A DNA stretch of 64,000 nucleotides from Microtetraspora niveoalba (GTDB lineage Bacteria; Actinomycetota; Actinomycetes; Streptosporangiales; Streptosporangiaceae), in assembly GCF_001570405.1 (NCBI RefSeq), contig NZ_BBYM01000009.1, positions 101,908 to 165,907 on the forward strand, in the 5' to 3' direction. The notes under the pieces were generated by a model that worked only from the letters and a program-made list of their open reading frames with translations, did no database searches and was not told the origin of the DNA. Below are positions 49,346 through 58,075 of this stretch, one piece after another; position 1 is the first letter of the stretch, and each line of letters begins with the position of its first letter. The translations under genes and the position numbers were made by a program.

Positions 49346-50776
49346 CTACTTCTCGGGAATTTCCGTCGTGGGCAGATCGCCGACCACCACTCCGGCGGCG
49401 AGCCCGTGCCGGGCGTCGGCGGCGAGCTCGGGTTTGACGCCCTTGCCGCTGAACACCCCCGCCCGCCGCAGCAGCGCCGCCCAGACCGGATCGGCGACGC
49501 TCACCCCGTGCACCAGTTCGGGCGTCGGCCGGAACACCGCCACGCCACGCCGCGGCGCCGGCGCCGTCCACCCCGACTCTCGCGGGTCCAGCCCGGCCGT
49601 ACGGCAGGCCGCCTCGACGTCGGCACGCGTACACGCCGCGGTGCCGTCCAGCACCTCCCACGGCAGCGGCAACGCCGCCCACACCGCGGTGCCGGGATCG
49701 ACACCTCCGCCGGACGCGCGATGCCAGGCGGCCAGGTCCGCGGCCATCAGCCGCATCGCCTTGCCCGGGCAGGCCGCGTCCAGCAACCGGAGCGCGTCCA
49801 GCGACGCCAGGCAGGCCAGCCAGCCGGACCGGGCCGTGTTGTAGGCGACCGCCAGGTTGTTCCAGGTGGTGGAGTCGTCGCCGCGCCGTACGATCATCGT
49901 GGCGCGGTCGGTGCCGGGATTCCAACGGGTGCGCAGCAGGTCGGCGCTGTGCCGCATGACCGCCGACCACTGGCCGAGCAGCCGCCCGCGCTCCTCGTCG
50001 GTCAGGCGTTCCAGGACGTCGGGAGTCGCGCGTACCTGGGCGATCATCCACCAGTCGGTCCCGTCCGCGCACCGGTCGAGCAGCACCTGGGCGATCTCGT
50101 CGAACGGGTTGTCCCGCCCCGAGAGGCTGAACTCGCGGCGCGTCTTGCGCCGCGCGGTGTAGTACGCCACGAAACACGCCGCGTCGGCGTCGGCGGCGAA
50201 CCGCTCCGGCGGGATGTCGGCGCCGAAGCCGGTCACCCCCACCATGAGCAGGCGCCGCTTGTCCTGCTCGGTGCCCAGCGTCTCCGCCTTGGCGGCGATC
50301 CGGCGCAACATCCTGAACCGGCGGTTGTACTGCCGCTTGGACAGATCCATGCCCGCCGCCTCCCGGGCGTCCCGGTTGAGCCGGTCGGCCAGGAAGTCGG
50401 TGCGGTCCGGCGTCCACCGGATCTCGTGTCCCATGGTCGCCGCGAACTCCAGCAACGACTCGGGGTCGTCGGGGTCGACCTCCACCCGCCGGCCGAACAT
50501 ACGGCCGGCCGCCGCGACCTGCCGGGCGCCCCCGACCGGTCGTCTGTAGTCGGCCGACATCGAGGAGAACCAGCCCTCGCGGCGGGAGGAGTGCTTGGCG
50601 GCGCGCTCCAGCACGACGCGCTCGCGCCGCGACAGCCGGCCGCCGAGTGCTCCGAGGACCAGATCGGCGACGTCCTCGGGCCGGTACCGCCGATCCAGCG
50701 AACCGTGCAGCTCGGCGAGGATCTCGCGTCGCGACCGGCCTCTGTCCTTGTCCCTGCGGAACCTCATGAGAGTCAT
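49346..50776 (-). CDS. Unrecognised 476-residue protein beside odd tRNAs and AspRS2
   Basis: I do not recognise this family. The N-terminus is highly basic (MTLMRFRRDKDRGRSRREIL), which fits nucleic-acid binding. The rest is mostly predicted helical, rich in Asp/Arg pairs, with no signal peptide and no membrane segment. Short notable stretches are YNRRFRMLRRIAAKAETLGT near residue 150, TTWNNLAVAYNTARSGWLAC near 310, and SGWTAPAPRRGVAVFRPTPE near 420. The proportion of Trp, Asp and Arg is high. A HEAT- or TROVE-like helical repeat protein is one thought, but no MIDAS or other catalytic motif is seen. It lies between the aspartyl-tRNA synthetase gene (91 bp upstream, same strand) and the two tRNA-like genes (153 bp downstream, same strand), so a role linked to tRNA is suggested by position only. 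Start ATG 50776; ATG 50767 is an alternative. Confidence 0.6.
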   Translation of the reverse strand: MTLMRFRRDKDRGRSRREILAELHGSLDRRYRPEDVADLVLGALGGRLSRRERVVLERAAKHSSRREGWFSSMSADYRRPVGGARQVAAAGRMFGRRVEVDPDDPESLLEFAATMGHEIRWTPDRTDFLADRLNRDAREAAGMDLSKRQYNRRFRMLRRIAAKAETLGTEQDKRRLLMVGVTGFGADIPPERFAADADAACFVAYYTARRKTRREFSLSGRDNPFDEIAQVLLDRCADGTDWWMIAQVRATPDVLERLTDEERGRLLGQWSAVMRHSADLLRTRWNPGTDRATMIVRRGDDSTTWNNLAVAYNTARSGWLACLASLDALRLLDAACPGKAMRLMAADLAAWHRASGGGVDPGTAVWAALPLPWEVLDGTAACTRADVEAACRTAGLDPRESGWTAPAPRRGVAVFRPTPELVHGVSVADPVWAALLRRAGVFSGKGVKPELAADARHGLAAGVVVGDLPTTEIPEK

Positions 50777-50866
50777 GATCCCGGCAGATTCGACCAGACT
50801 TCGACTGGTTTATCCCCGCCCGGCGGTGCGGCCCGCCCCGGCGATGCCGGGCCGGGCCACCCGTCG

Positions 50867-52195
50867 TCACGGGGTCAGGCGGTGCAGGTCGCGGGGGAAC
50901 AGGGTGGCGCGGCGGATGTTGTCGGCCCCGGTGAGCCGGGTGGTCCACCGTTCCAGGCCGAGGGCGAAACCGCCGTGCGGCGGCATGCCGTGCCGGAAGG
51001 CGGCCAGGTAGCCGGCGTACGGCTCGGGTGACTCGCCACGGGCGGCGAGGGCCGCGAGGTAGTCCTCGTGGCGGTGCAGGCGCTGACCGCCGGTCACGAG
51101 CTCCAGGCCGCGGAAGAGCAGGTCGAAGCTGTTGGAGTGCTCCGGCCTGCCGGGCTCGGGATGGGTATAGAAGGGGCGTTTCACCATCGGGTACCCGGTG
51201 ACGAACAGGAACTCGCTCCCGTGTTCGCGCAGCGCCCACTCCGACAACCAGCGTTCGTGGGCCGGGGCGAGGTCGGGCTCGCCGCGCGGGTCCTCACCGG
51301 TGTGCTCGGCGAGGAGCTCCTGGGCCTCGGCGAAGTGGATCTCCGGGATCCGGCGCGGCACGTCGGGCAGTGCGACGTCCAGCAGCGCGCACGCCTCGCC
51401 GGCCTGGGCCGCGACGGCGGCCGTCATCCCGGCGAGCACCTCGCGCAGCACGGCCATCACGTCGCGGTGGTCGGAGACGAAGCCGAGCTCGGCGTCCAGC
51501 GAGGTGTACTGGGCCAGGTGCCGCGCGGTGTCGTGCGGCTCGGCCCGGAAGACCGGGCCGACCTCGTAGACGCGCTCGAAGACGCCGGCCATCGCCTGCT
51601 TGAAGAACTGCGGCGACTGGGCCAGGTAGGCGGGTGTGCCGAACCAGTCGATCGCGAAGACGTCGGCGCCGGACTCGGTCGCCGACGCCACCACCTTCGG
51701 CGTGTGGATCTCGGTGAAGCCGAGCGCGTCGAGCGCCGTACGGAATCCCGCGACGGACGCGGCCGAGATCGCGTGAGGGGCCCGCAGCAGCGGATGGCGC
51801 AGGGCGACCGGGGCGTGGTCGAGGATCGTCGGCAGCGTGGCCGGCACGGCGGGGCGATAGAGGTCGAACGGCGGGGCCGCGACCGCTTCGGACAGGACGG
51901 TCACCGCCGGGGCGGTGATCTCGGCTCCTCCGGGAGCCTGGGGGTTGGCGGTCACGGTCCCGGTGACCTGCAGGACGCTCTCTTCGGGATGGCCGCCGAC
52001 CGCGCTCATGACCTCGGGGTCGGTGACCACGGCCTGGGCCAGGCCGGAGCGGTCCCGCAGGACGAGGAAGACCACGGACTTCAGGGTCCGCCTGCGGTGA
52101 AGCCATCCCTGGACGGTCACCCGTTCGCCGATCCGGCGCGGGAGGTCCGCGGCCAGGCTCCGGGCGGGGTGGACGGTTGCGGATGTGGAGATCAT
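50867..52195 (-). CDS. Archaeal-type (probably non-discriminating) aspartyl-tRNA synthetase
   Basis: A 442-residue class IIb synthetase. An N-terminal anticodon-binding OB domain (about residues 20-115, RVTVQGWLHRRRTLKSVVFL) is followed by the catalytic domain with motif 2 (KQAMAGVFERVYEVGPVFRAE) and motif 3 (GGFALGLERWTTRLTG). It lacks the ~150-residue GAD insertion of bacterial AspRS, so it is of the archaeal/eukaryal compact type. In archaeal enzymes a Trp and a Lys in the OB domain restrict charging to tRNA-Asp; the aligned positions here are His33 and Pro88, the combination known from non-discriminating enzymes that also charge tRNA-Asn. A normal bacterial AspRS is presumably encoded elsewhere. 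The ATG at 52195 has AGAGG 6 bases upstream. A T-box leader precedes it. Confidence 0.85.
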   Translation of the reverse strand: MISTSATVHPARSLAADLPRRIGERVTVQGWLHRRRTLKSVVFLVLRDRSGLAQAVVTDPEVMSAVGGHPEESVLQVTGTVTANPQAPGGAEITAPAVTVLSEAVAAPPFDLYRPAVPATLPTILDHAPVALRHPLLRAPHAISAASVAGFRTALDALGFTEIHTPKVVASATESGADVFAIDWFGTPAYLAQSPQFFKQAMAGVFERVYEVGPVFRAEPHDTARHLAQYTSLDAELGFVSDHRDVMAVLREVLAGMTAAVAAQAGEACALLDVALPDVPRRIPEIHFAEAQELLAEHTGEDPRGEPDLAPAHERWLSEWALREHGSEFLFVTGYPMVKRPFYTHPEPGRPEHSNSFDLLFRGLELVTGGQRLHRHEDYLAALAARGESPEPYAGYLAAFRHGMPPHGGFALGLERWTTRLTGADNIRRATLFPRDLHRLTP

Positions 52196-52224
52196 CACAA
52201 ACCTCTGTCAAGTGAGTGGTGATC

Positions 52225-52460
52225 CCTTGGGAGTGCGGGCGAGAAGGGAACTCGCGGTGCCACCGCACTTTCGCCGCCACGTGTACGGGCGGCCTCGACG
52301 AGCCCGATGACGGGGGCCGGCCGGCGGGGCATTGGGCGCGCGCGCCGTTCCTCCCCGCACTCGGGAGGGTCTTCGCCGCCGGGGGCAGGTCCGCCTTCGC
52401 AGCTTCCGGCGGCTCTCTCCCACCTGCCCGGTCCGGTGACTACTCGTCTCCGTCAACGTG
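52225..52460 (-). promoter_or_regulatory. T-box riboswitch of the AspRS gene, apparent GAC (Asp) specifier
   Basis: On the minus strand the leader shows T-box landmarks in order. Stem I opens at GACGAGTAGTC (about 52455), then GGGAGAGAGCCGCC with its partner GGCGG around GAAGCTGCGAA, then the specifier-loop 3' strand GCGAAGACC with GAC at 52371-52369. The T-box bulge itself is GCGGTGGCACCGCG (about 52266-52253), followed by CTCGCCCGCACT that can pair back with AGTGCGG and CGAG. There is no U-tract after this hairpin, so control is probably at translation initiation. The gene should be induced when uncharged tRNA-Asp accumulates. Confidence 0.8.
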
Positions 52461-52546
52461 TTGCCGGAAGAGTACGGCCGCCCCGCCGCGTGACGCAACC
52501 GCGTTCCGGGGCGGGGCGACCGGATCAGTAGGGGATGGGCACGGGA

Positions 52547-54475
52547 TCAGTAGAGGCGGTTGTCCGGCACGGGCAGGTCGATCTGCCGGGGGCCGTGCCA
52601 GGAACCCTTGTCGCTCGGGATGTCGCCGTCGGTCAGCGAGTGGCCGATGCCGAGCACGAGCGGGATCTGGACCCGGCTCCTGTGCAGGTCGACGGTGACC
52701 TGCGCGCCGGTGGCCGTCTCACCGCTGTAGGTCGAGTCGGTTCCGGCGATCACCAGGCCCAGCCGGTGCCCCTTCTTGAAGACGTAGTCCTGCGGCAGCG
52801 TCCTCCACTTCACCTGCGCGTACGTTCCGGGGGTGAGGGGGGAGGGCTCGCTGAGCGAGTCGCGGTTCTGCGCGTCGATCCAGCCGCGGGCGACGATCTC
52901 CAGCGGCCGGGTGGCGAGGTTGGTGACGACCTTCCGGTAGCAGGCGTCGTCCGCGGCCGTGCTGTCCCCGTGGCAGCTCTCCTCGGAGAGCGTGGTGATG
53001 CCCTGCCCGCGCCGCCAGTCGATCCTGGTGTCCTCACCGAAGTCGACGAGGAGCGCGGTCAGGTTCGAGGTGGGCCGGTCGAGCGCGACGCGCAGGTCCA
53101 CGACGGGCGTGCCGGACATGCGCAGGTCCCGGGGCAGCTCGCCGGTGGTGAAGGCCACCCGTCCCGGTTTGGCCGTCCCGACGTCGGCCACCATCGCGTC
53201 CTCGGACTGGCGGATGTCGGTGAAGGTCGCGGTCGCGCCGTTCTTGGCCGGGGAGAGCCCGAGCGAGCCGTCGGCCGCCGGACGGAGGAACTTGGTCGAC
53301 GCGGCCGGCGCCGGCCAGTCGCGCTGGGTGATCCAGGAGGTGGGGCCGACCTGCACGTCGGCGCGCGGCTCGTCCATGACGCCGTTCGGCACGCCGAGCA
53401 GCCAGTGGTCGAACCACCGGTGCAGCGTGTCCACCCACAGGTCGCGGCGTCCCTCGAAGTCGAAGGGGTCCACGTGCTGGTACTGGCCGACCCAGATCTT
53501 GCGGGGCACGTTCCTGTCGGCCAGCGCCTCCCACCAGGTGGAGAAGTGGTCGGGCTTGACGTTCAGGTCGTTGACGGTGTGTACGGCGAAGACGCTGGCC
53601 CGCACCTTGGAGGCGTCGCCCAGAGTGCCGGCGATGTAGTCGCGCTCGGCCCAGAACGCGTTGTAGTCGCCGGTGTCGTCGCCGTCCTCGGCGTCCAGGC
53701 GGGCCCGTACGGCGGCGCACTTGGCGGCGGGGTCGGTGTCGACGACCCGCGCGAGGTAGGACATGTAGTTGTAGTTGTAGACCACACCGTTGGAGCGCTG
53801 GTACTTGTACCAGGAGCTGATCGCGGAGATCGGGACGATGGTCTCCAGTCCCTGGACGCCGGTCGCCGCGACCGCGTTGGCGAGCGTGCCGTCGTACGAC
53901 TTCCCGATCATGGCGGCCTTGCCGGTGGTCCAGTCGGCGAACGCCGGGGTGCCGTCGGCGTGGTAGCCGGGGGCGCGGCCGTTCAGCCAGTCGATGACGG
54001 CCTTGCCGCCCAGCACGTCGCCCCGGCCGCCGACGTCCGGACAGCCGCCGGACTTGGTCGTGCCGGCCATGTCGACGTTCAGCACGGCGTATCCGCGCGG
54101 CACGAAGTAGTTGTCGTAGAACAGCGGGAACTTGGCGAGGTCGCCGGCCGGGTCGTAGACCTTGCGTTCGGACTCGTTGCCCCGGCCGGAGTTGTCGTAG
54201 TAGGGGCTTTCGTCGATGATCGCCGGCACCTTGAGGCCGGGGCCCGACTCCCTGGGTCTGATGATGTCGACCCGGATCCGGTCCCGCCGTCCGTCGGCGT
54301 CGCCGTCGACCTCCGACTCGACGTAGACGTGCTCGCGGACGGCGTCGGCGTACGAGAAGACCGGCTGGGTGCGGCCCTGCTCGACGGTGATGGAGGGGCC
54401 GCCGGTCGCGTGGGCCGGGGTTGCGGCCGTGACGACCAGGGCGGCGGCGATGAGGGCTGCTCGTAACTGTGGCAC
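52547..54475 (-). CDS. Secreted Xaa-Pro dipeptidyl-peptidase family protein (S15)
   Basis: A 642-residue exported serine hydrolase. The signal peptide MPQLRAALIAAALVVTAATP ends near AHA. The alpha/beta-hydrolase domain has the nucleophile in GKSYDGTLAN, and the acid and His are likely in the VNDLNVKPDHFSTWW and GQYQHVDP regions. The C-terminal jelly-roll X-Pro domain contains LRVALDRPTSNLTALLVDFG and HRLGLVIAGTDS. It should cleave Xaa-Pro dipeptides from the N-termini of extracellular peptides, acting with the M28 peptidase 4 kb away in protein use. GTG 54475 has GGAGG 5 bases upstream. The gap on its 3' side, towards AspRS, is filled by the T-box leader. Confidence 0.88.
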   Translation of the reverse strand: MPQLRAALIAAALVVTAATPAHATGGPSITVEQGRTQPVFSYADAVREHVYVESEVDGDADGRRDRIRVDIIRPRESGPGLKVPAIIDESPYYDNSGRGNESERKVYDPAGDLAKFPLFYDNYFVPRGYAVLNVDMAGTTKSGGCPDVGGRGDVLGGKAVIDWLNGRAPGYHADGTPAFADWTTGKAAMIGKSYDGTLANAVAATGVQGLETIVPISAISSWYKYQRSNGVVYNYNYMSYLARVVDTDPAAKCAAVRARLDAEDGDDTGDYNAFWAERDYIAGTLGDASKVRASVFAVHTVNDLNVKPDHFSTWWEALADRNVPRKIWVGQYQHVDPFDFEGRRDLWVDTLHRWFDHWLLGVPNGVMDEPRADVQVGPTSWITQRDWPAPAASTKFLRPAADGSLGLSPAKNGATATFTDIRQSEDAMVADVGTAKPGRVAFTTGELPRDLRMSGTPVVDLRVALDRPTSNLTALLVDFGEDTRIDWRRGQGITTLSEESCHGDSTAADDACYRKVVTNLATRPLEIVARGWIDAQNRDSLSEPSPLTPGTYAQVKWRTLPQDYVFKKGHRLGLVIAGTDSTYSGETATGAQVTVDLHRSRVQIPLVLGIGHSLTDGDIPSDKGSWHGPRQIDLPVPDNRLY

Positions 54476-54597
54476 GGGAGCCTCCAGAGACTGGGGGAAC
54501 TCCCGTTAATCTCTGTTGTGTCCGTATCGCCGACAAGATTCCTTTATGGGTTCGGGATCACCTTGCTCCTGCTATGTGACATCGCGCGCGGGCTTCG

Positions 54598-55125
54598 TCA
54601 GCGCGGAGGGAGCTGGTCGAGCTGTCCGACGGCCCATTCGGCCCACTCGCGTTGCATGGCGCTGAAGCGCAACCCCCACTCCACGGCGATCCGCCCGTAG
54701 ACCGACAGCGGGTCCCGGCCCTCCGCGATGAGCTCGCGCACCTTGGCCAGGCCGTCCTGCTGCTCGGTGGCGGCCGCGGCCCGTTCGCGCAGGTAGTGCC
54801 GCGCCTGTTCGGGCTCGACGGTGTCCAGGAAGAACACGCGGAGCAGCATGTCGCTGCGCCGGGAGCGGTTCGGCTCGACATCCGTGATCCAGTGCCGCAG
54901 CTCGGCCAGCCCGGCATCGGTGATCGCGTACTCCTTGCGGCCGCGCGGGCCCTCGGCCACGACCTCGGCCAGGCCGGTGTCGGCGAGCCGGCCCAGCTCG
55001 CCGTAGAGCTGGCTCTGCGTCGCCGGCCAGACGTTGGACAGCGAGATCTCGAACATCTTCATCAGGTCGTAGCCGCTGGCGGGACCGCGGGCGAGCAGCC
55101 CGAGCATGGCGTGGCGAAGGCTCAT
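54598..55125 (-). CDS. PadR-family transcriptional regulator
   Basis: A 175-residue PadR regulator with an N-terminal winged helix (about residues 1-80: SLRHAMLGLLARGPASGYDL and ATQSQLYGELGRLADTGLAE) and a C-terminal helical dimerisation domain (Vir_act_alpha_C, WITDVEPNRSRRSDMLLRVF onward). The ATG at 55125 gives the family-typical MSLRHAMLGLL start; an upstream ATG at 55155 lies inside the operator and is less likely. It diverges from a small membrane-protein gene over a 10-bp-arm palindrome, so it probably represses both. Confidence 0.85.
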   Translation of the reverse strand: MSLRHAMLGLLARGPASGYDLMKMFEISLSNVWPATQSQLYGELGRLADTGLAEVVAEGPRGRKEYAITDAGLAELRHWITDVEPNRSRRSDMLLRVFFLDTVEPEQARHYLRERAAAATEQQDGLAKVRELIAEGRDPLSVYGRIAVEWGLRFSAMQREWAEWAVGQLDQLPPR

Positions 55126-55149
55126 GGAGGCAAGCCTACATTCCAAAGT

Positions 55150-55188
55150 TGACATGTCGTCCTAGGAGGTTCTACTTTCGACATGTCA
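55150..55188. promoter_or_regulatory. PadR-type operator overlapping a -35 box
   Basis: TGACATGTCG (55150-55159) and CGACATGTCA (55179-55188) are perfect 10-bp inverted copies, each holding the palindrome ACATGT. The left arm contains TTGACA (55149-55154) as the -35 of the divergent membrane-protein gene, with a weak TCTACT -10 at 55171. The length of 39 bp fits PadR dimers bound two turns apart. Confidence 0.65.
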
Positions 55189-55216
55189 CAACTGGAACAT
55201 CGCTTGAGGGGCCCCC

Positions 55217-55789
55217 GTGCTTGGTTACATCCGCAGCTTCCTCCCCTGGATCGCCTTCGCCGTGCTCGCCACGAACGGCGAGGCCAGGTACGGCGCGGCC
55301 GCCGCCCTCCTGCTGTCCGCCCTGCTGCTGGGGATGGACCGCCGCAGGGGACGCGCCTGGGACGCCCTGGTGCTCGAGATCGGGTCGGTGGTGTTCTTCG
55401 GCGTGCTCACGCTCGCCGCGCTGACGATCACTCCCGCGCCCTTCGGCGAGTACGGCCCCGCCGTCGCGGTCGGCTGGCTCGCGCTCACCGCGTGGACCAC
55501 GCTCGCCATCCGCAGGCCGTTCACGCTGGGGATCGCCCGCGAGTCGGTGCCGGCCGCGGTGCACGGCACCCCGATGTTCTACCGGGTCAACGCGATCATC
55601 ACCGCCGTCTGGGCGGTCGCCTTCACCTGCAACGCCGCCGGGCTCGCGCTGCTGATCGCCTTCGCCCCGCACGCCACCGTCGCGATCATCGCGGTGAAGG
55701 TCTGCGGCTTCGCGATCCCCGCCGTCTTCACCGTGCGCTACACCACGCTCGTCCGGGCCCGCAACCGCGCCGCGCAGCCCGCCGCCTGA
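55217..55789 (+). CDS. Six-helix integral membrane protein, function unknown
   Basis: A 190-residue membrane protein with about six hydrophobic segments (IRSFLPWIAFAVLATNG, AALLLSALLLGM, IGSVVFFGVLTLAALTI, AVAVGWLALTAWTTLAI, ITAVWAVAFTCNAAGLALLI, VCGFAIPAVFTVRYTTLV). I do not recognise a named family. It is transcribed divergently from the PadR gene, the standard position for the target of a PadR repressor, often a transporter or stress membrane protein. GTG 55217 has GAGGGG 5 bases upstream. Confidence 0.7.
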   Translation: MLGYIRSFLPWIAFAVLATNGEARYGAAAALLLSALLLGMDRRRGRAWDALVLEIGSVVFFGVLTLAALTITPAPFGEYGPAVAVGWLALTAWTTLAIRRPFTLGIARESVPAAVHGTPMFYRVNAIITAVWAVAFTCNAAGLALLIAFAPHATVAIIAVKVCGFAIPAVFTVRYTTLVRARNRAAQPAA

Positions 55790-55816
55790 ACCACCCCCGC
55801 ACCCGCCCGGGGCGCG

Positions 55817-57928
55817 TCACAGGACGGCGGCGAGACGGTGGGCGAGCGCCGTGTTGCGGCGGTGGCCGAGACGCTGGACCGCCAGCTCCAGGGCGTCGCG
55901 CGGGCCGACCAGGACGACCCAGGAACGCGCCCGGGTGACCAGGGTGTACAGGAGCCGGCGGCGGAGCATGATGCCGCCCGACTCGGCCACGAGCGGCGCC
56001 ACCACGAAGGGGTACTCGCTGCCCTGCGCCCGGTGCACGCTCACCGCGTAGGCGTGGGTGAGGTCGTCGAGCTCGTCGAAGCCGTACGAGACGAGGTCGC
56101 CGTCGTCGATCCGGACCTCCACGGCGCGGTCCTCCGCGTGCACGGCGGTGACGGTGCCGGTCTCGCCGTTGAAGACGCCCTTGTCGTAGTCGTTGCGTAT
56201 CGGCATCACCCGGTCGCCGACCCGGAACACCGAGGCGCCCGACCAGTGCTCCGCCTTGTCCGGGGAGGGCGGGTTGAGACGCTCCTGGAGCCTGCGGCCC
56301 AGCTCGACCGTGCCCGTCGCGCCCCTGCGCATAGGGCAGAGCACCTGCACCCGGCCGGGATCGACGCCCTGCTTGCGGGGGATCGCCTCGGTCGCCAGGT
56401 GGACCACCCGGTCGGCGACCGCGGCCGGGTCGTCCAGCTCCTCGAACCAGAAACCGCCGCCGCCCGGGACGTACGGCGGCTCGCCCGACCTGATGCGCCG
56501 GGCCGCCTCGACGATGCCGCTGCCGTCCGCCTGCCGGTAGACGCGGGCGAGGCTCACCCGGGGGATCTCCTCGACGCGCAGCAGGTCGGCGAGCACGCTG
56601 CCCGGCCCGATGCTCGGGAGCTGGTCCCGGTCGCCGACGAGCAGCAGGTGGCTGCCCGAGGGAACGGCCGAGCACAGCCGGACGGCCAGGTGCAGGTCCA
56701 GCATGGACGCCTCGTCGATCACGATCAGGTCCGCGGCGGCCGGGGTCTCGTCGAAGAGCGTCTCCGGGTCGGGCTCGTGCGCCAGCATCCGGTGGATCGT
56801 CATCGCGGGCAGCCCGGTCAGCTCCGACAGCCGCTTGGCCGCCTTCCCCGTGGGCGCGGCGAGCGTGACGCTCCCGCCCATCGCGCGCACCGTCGCCGCG
56901 ATCACCCGCACCGTGTGGCTCTTGCCGGAGCCGGGCCCGCCGGTCAGCACCGAGACGGTGCTGGTCAGCGCCATCGTGACGGCCGCCCGCTGGTCGTCGT
57001 CGAGAGCCCGGTCCTCCTCGTACCGCCGCATCGGCAGGGTCGAGCGGGCGCGCCAGAGCCGGCCCAGCTCGGCGGCCAACCGGGTCTCGCGGGCGTGCAG
57101 CCCCTTGGCGTACACGACCGGCCCGGCGGGGCCGTCCTCGACCACCACCAGCAGCTCGCCGGCCAGCGCGTCGACCATCGCGCGGACGAGGTCCTCGTCC
57201 TGCTCCGTCAGCTCGACGGCGCGGGTCACGAGCGCCCGCATGGCGAGGAAGCAGTGCCCGTCGCGGCCCGCCGCCGTCTCCAGCCGGTCGAGGATCGCCG
57301 CCTTGACCCGTTGCGGGCTGCTCTCGGGGACCCCGGACGCCAGGGCGATGCGGTCCGCGGTGGGGAAGGCGACGCCCCGCACCCGCCCCACGAGCCGGTA
57401 CGGGTCGGACCGCAGCACCTCGGCCGAGTCCGCCCCGAACACCTGGTAGATCTTGGTCGCGAGCAGCGGGCTGACGCCGAACCCCTGGAGCGTCACCATC
57501 AGCGCGGCGATCGCCTTCTGCTCCCGCCACGCGGCCACGATCTGCGCCTGCCGTACCGGACCGATGTTGACGACCTCGCGGAGCCGTTCCGGGCTGCCGT
57601 CGACGACCTCCAGGCTGGCCGCGCCGAAGTGCTCGACGATCGCCTGGGCGAGCCGCGGCCCGATGCCCCTGATCAGCCCCGAGCCCAGGTAGAGCCGGAT
57701 CGCCCGGACCGTGGACGGCACGATCCGCTCACATCCGGTCACCGCGAAGCGCCGGCCGAAGCGCGGATGGTCGTCCCACTCGCCGGCCAGCCGCAGGGTC
57801 TCGCCCGGCTGCGCCCCGGCCAGCGCCCGCCCCGACGCCACGAACGAGGGCTCTCCGTCGGCGCTCATCCGCGCGACCGTGTACTCGTCCTCGCGGACGA
57901 ACACCAGTTGCTCGACTGACGCCTCCAC
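55817..57928 (-). CDS. RecD2-like ATP-dependent DNA helicase
   Basis: A 703-residue superfamily 1B helicase. Helix-hairpin-helix-like segments (LGSGLIRGIGPRLAQAIVEH and LREVVNIGPVRQAQIV) lie at about residues 68-125, typical of RecD2. Walker A is LTGGPGSGKSHTV (about 353-365), Walker B is LIVIDEASMLD, and later motifs are LLVGDRDQLPSIGPG and YAVSVHRAQGSEYPFVV (motif VI region). It should unwind DNA 5' to 3' and help in repair or recombination outside RecBCD. The GTG at 57928 is chosen because conserved sequence starts just after it, although its ribosome site is weak. It diverges from the Ter-type operon, 147 bp away. Confidence 0.88.
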   Translation of the reverse strand: MEASVEQLVFVREDEYTVARMSADGEPSFVASGRALAGAQPGETLRLAGEWDDHPRFGRRFAVTGCERIVPSTVRAIRLYLGSGLIRGIGPRLAQAIVEHFGAASLEVVDGSPERLREVVNIGPVRQAQIVAAWREQKAIAALMVTLQGFGVSPLLATKIYQVFGADSAEVLRSDPYRLVGRVRGVAFPTADRIALASGVPESSPQRVKAAILDRLETAAGRDGHCFLAMRALVTRAVELTEQDEDLVRAMVDALAGELLVVVEDGPAGPVVYAKGLHARETRLAAELGRLWRARSTLPMRRYEEDRALDDDQRAAVTMALTSTVSVLTGGPGSGKSHTVRVIAATVRAMGGSVTLAAPTGKAAKRLSELTGLPAMTIHRMLAHEPDPETLFDETPAAADLIVIDEASMLDLHLAVRLCSAVPSGSHLLLVGDRDQLPSIGPGSVLADLLRVEEIPRVSLARVYRQADGSGIVEAARRIRSGEPPYVPGGGGFWFEELDDPAAVADRVVHLATEAIPRKQGVDPGRVQVLCPMRRGATGTVELGRRLQERLNPPSPDKAEHWSGASVFRVGDRVMPIRNDYDKGVFNGETGTVTAVHAEDRAVEVRIDDGDLVSYGFDELDDLTHAYAVSVHRAQGSEYPFVVAPLVAESGGIMLRRRLLYTLVTRARSWVVLVGPRDALELAVQRLGHRRNTALAHRLAAVL

Positions 57929-58075
57929 ACCGGCAATCCAACCATCCCCGCAGGCGGGGGAGTCATCCCGCGTCGACGCGCAATTCATGGAACGCCATAC
58001 TTTGGCGGCTTTCGCCGGCCGGACGTCCTCCATCCTGAGCCTGACCGCGACAGGTGGAGCGAAGGGATCATCGCG

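Noticed and set aside
49346..50776. TROVE/Ro-type protein
   Set aside because: It was considered because of the tRNA-like neighbours, but no vWA metal site or clear TROVE signature could be found.
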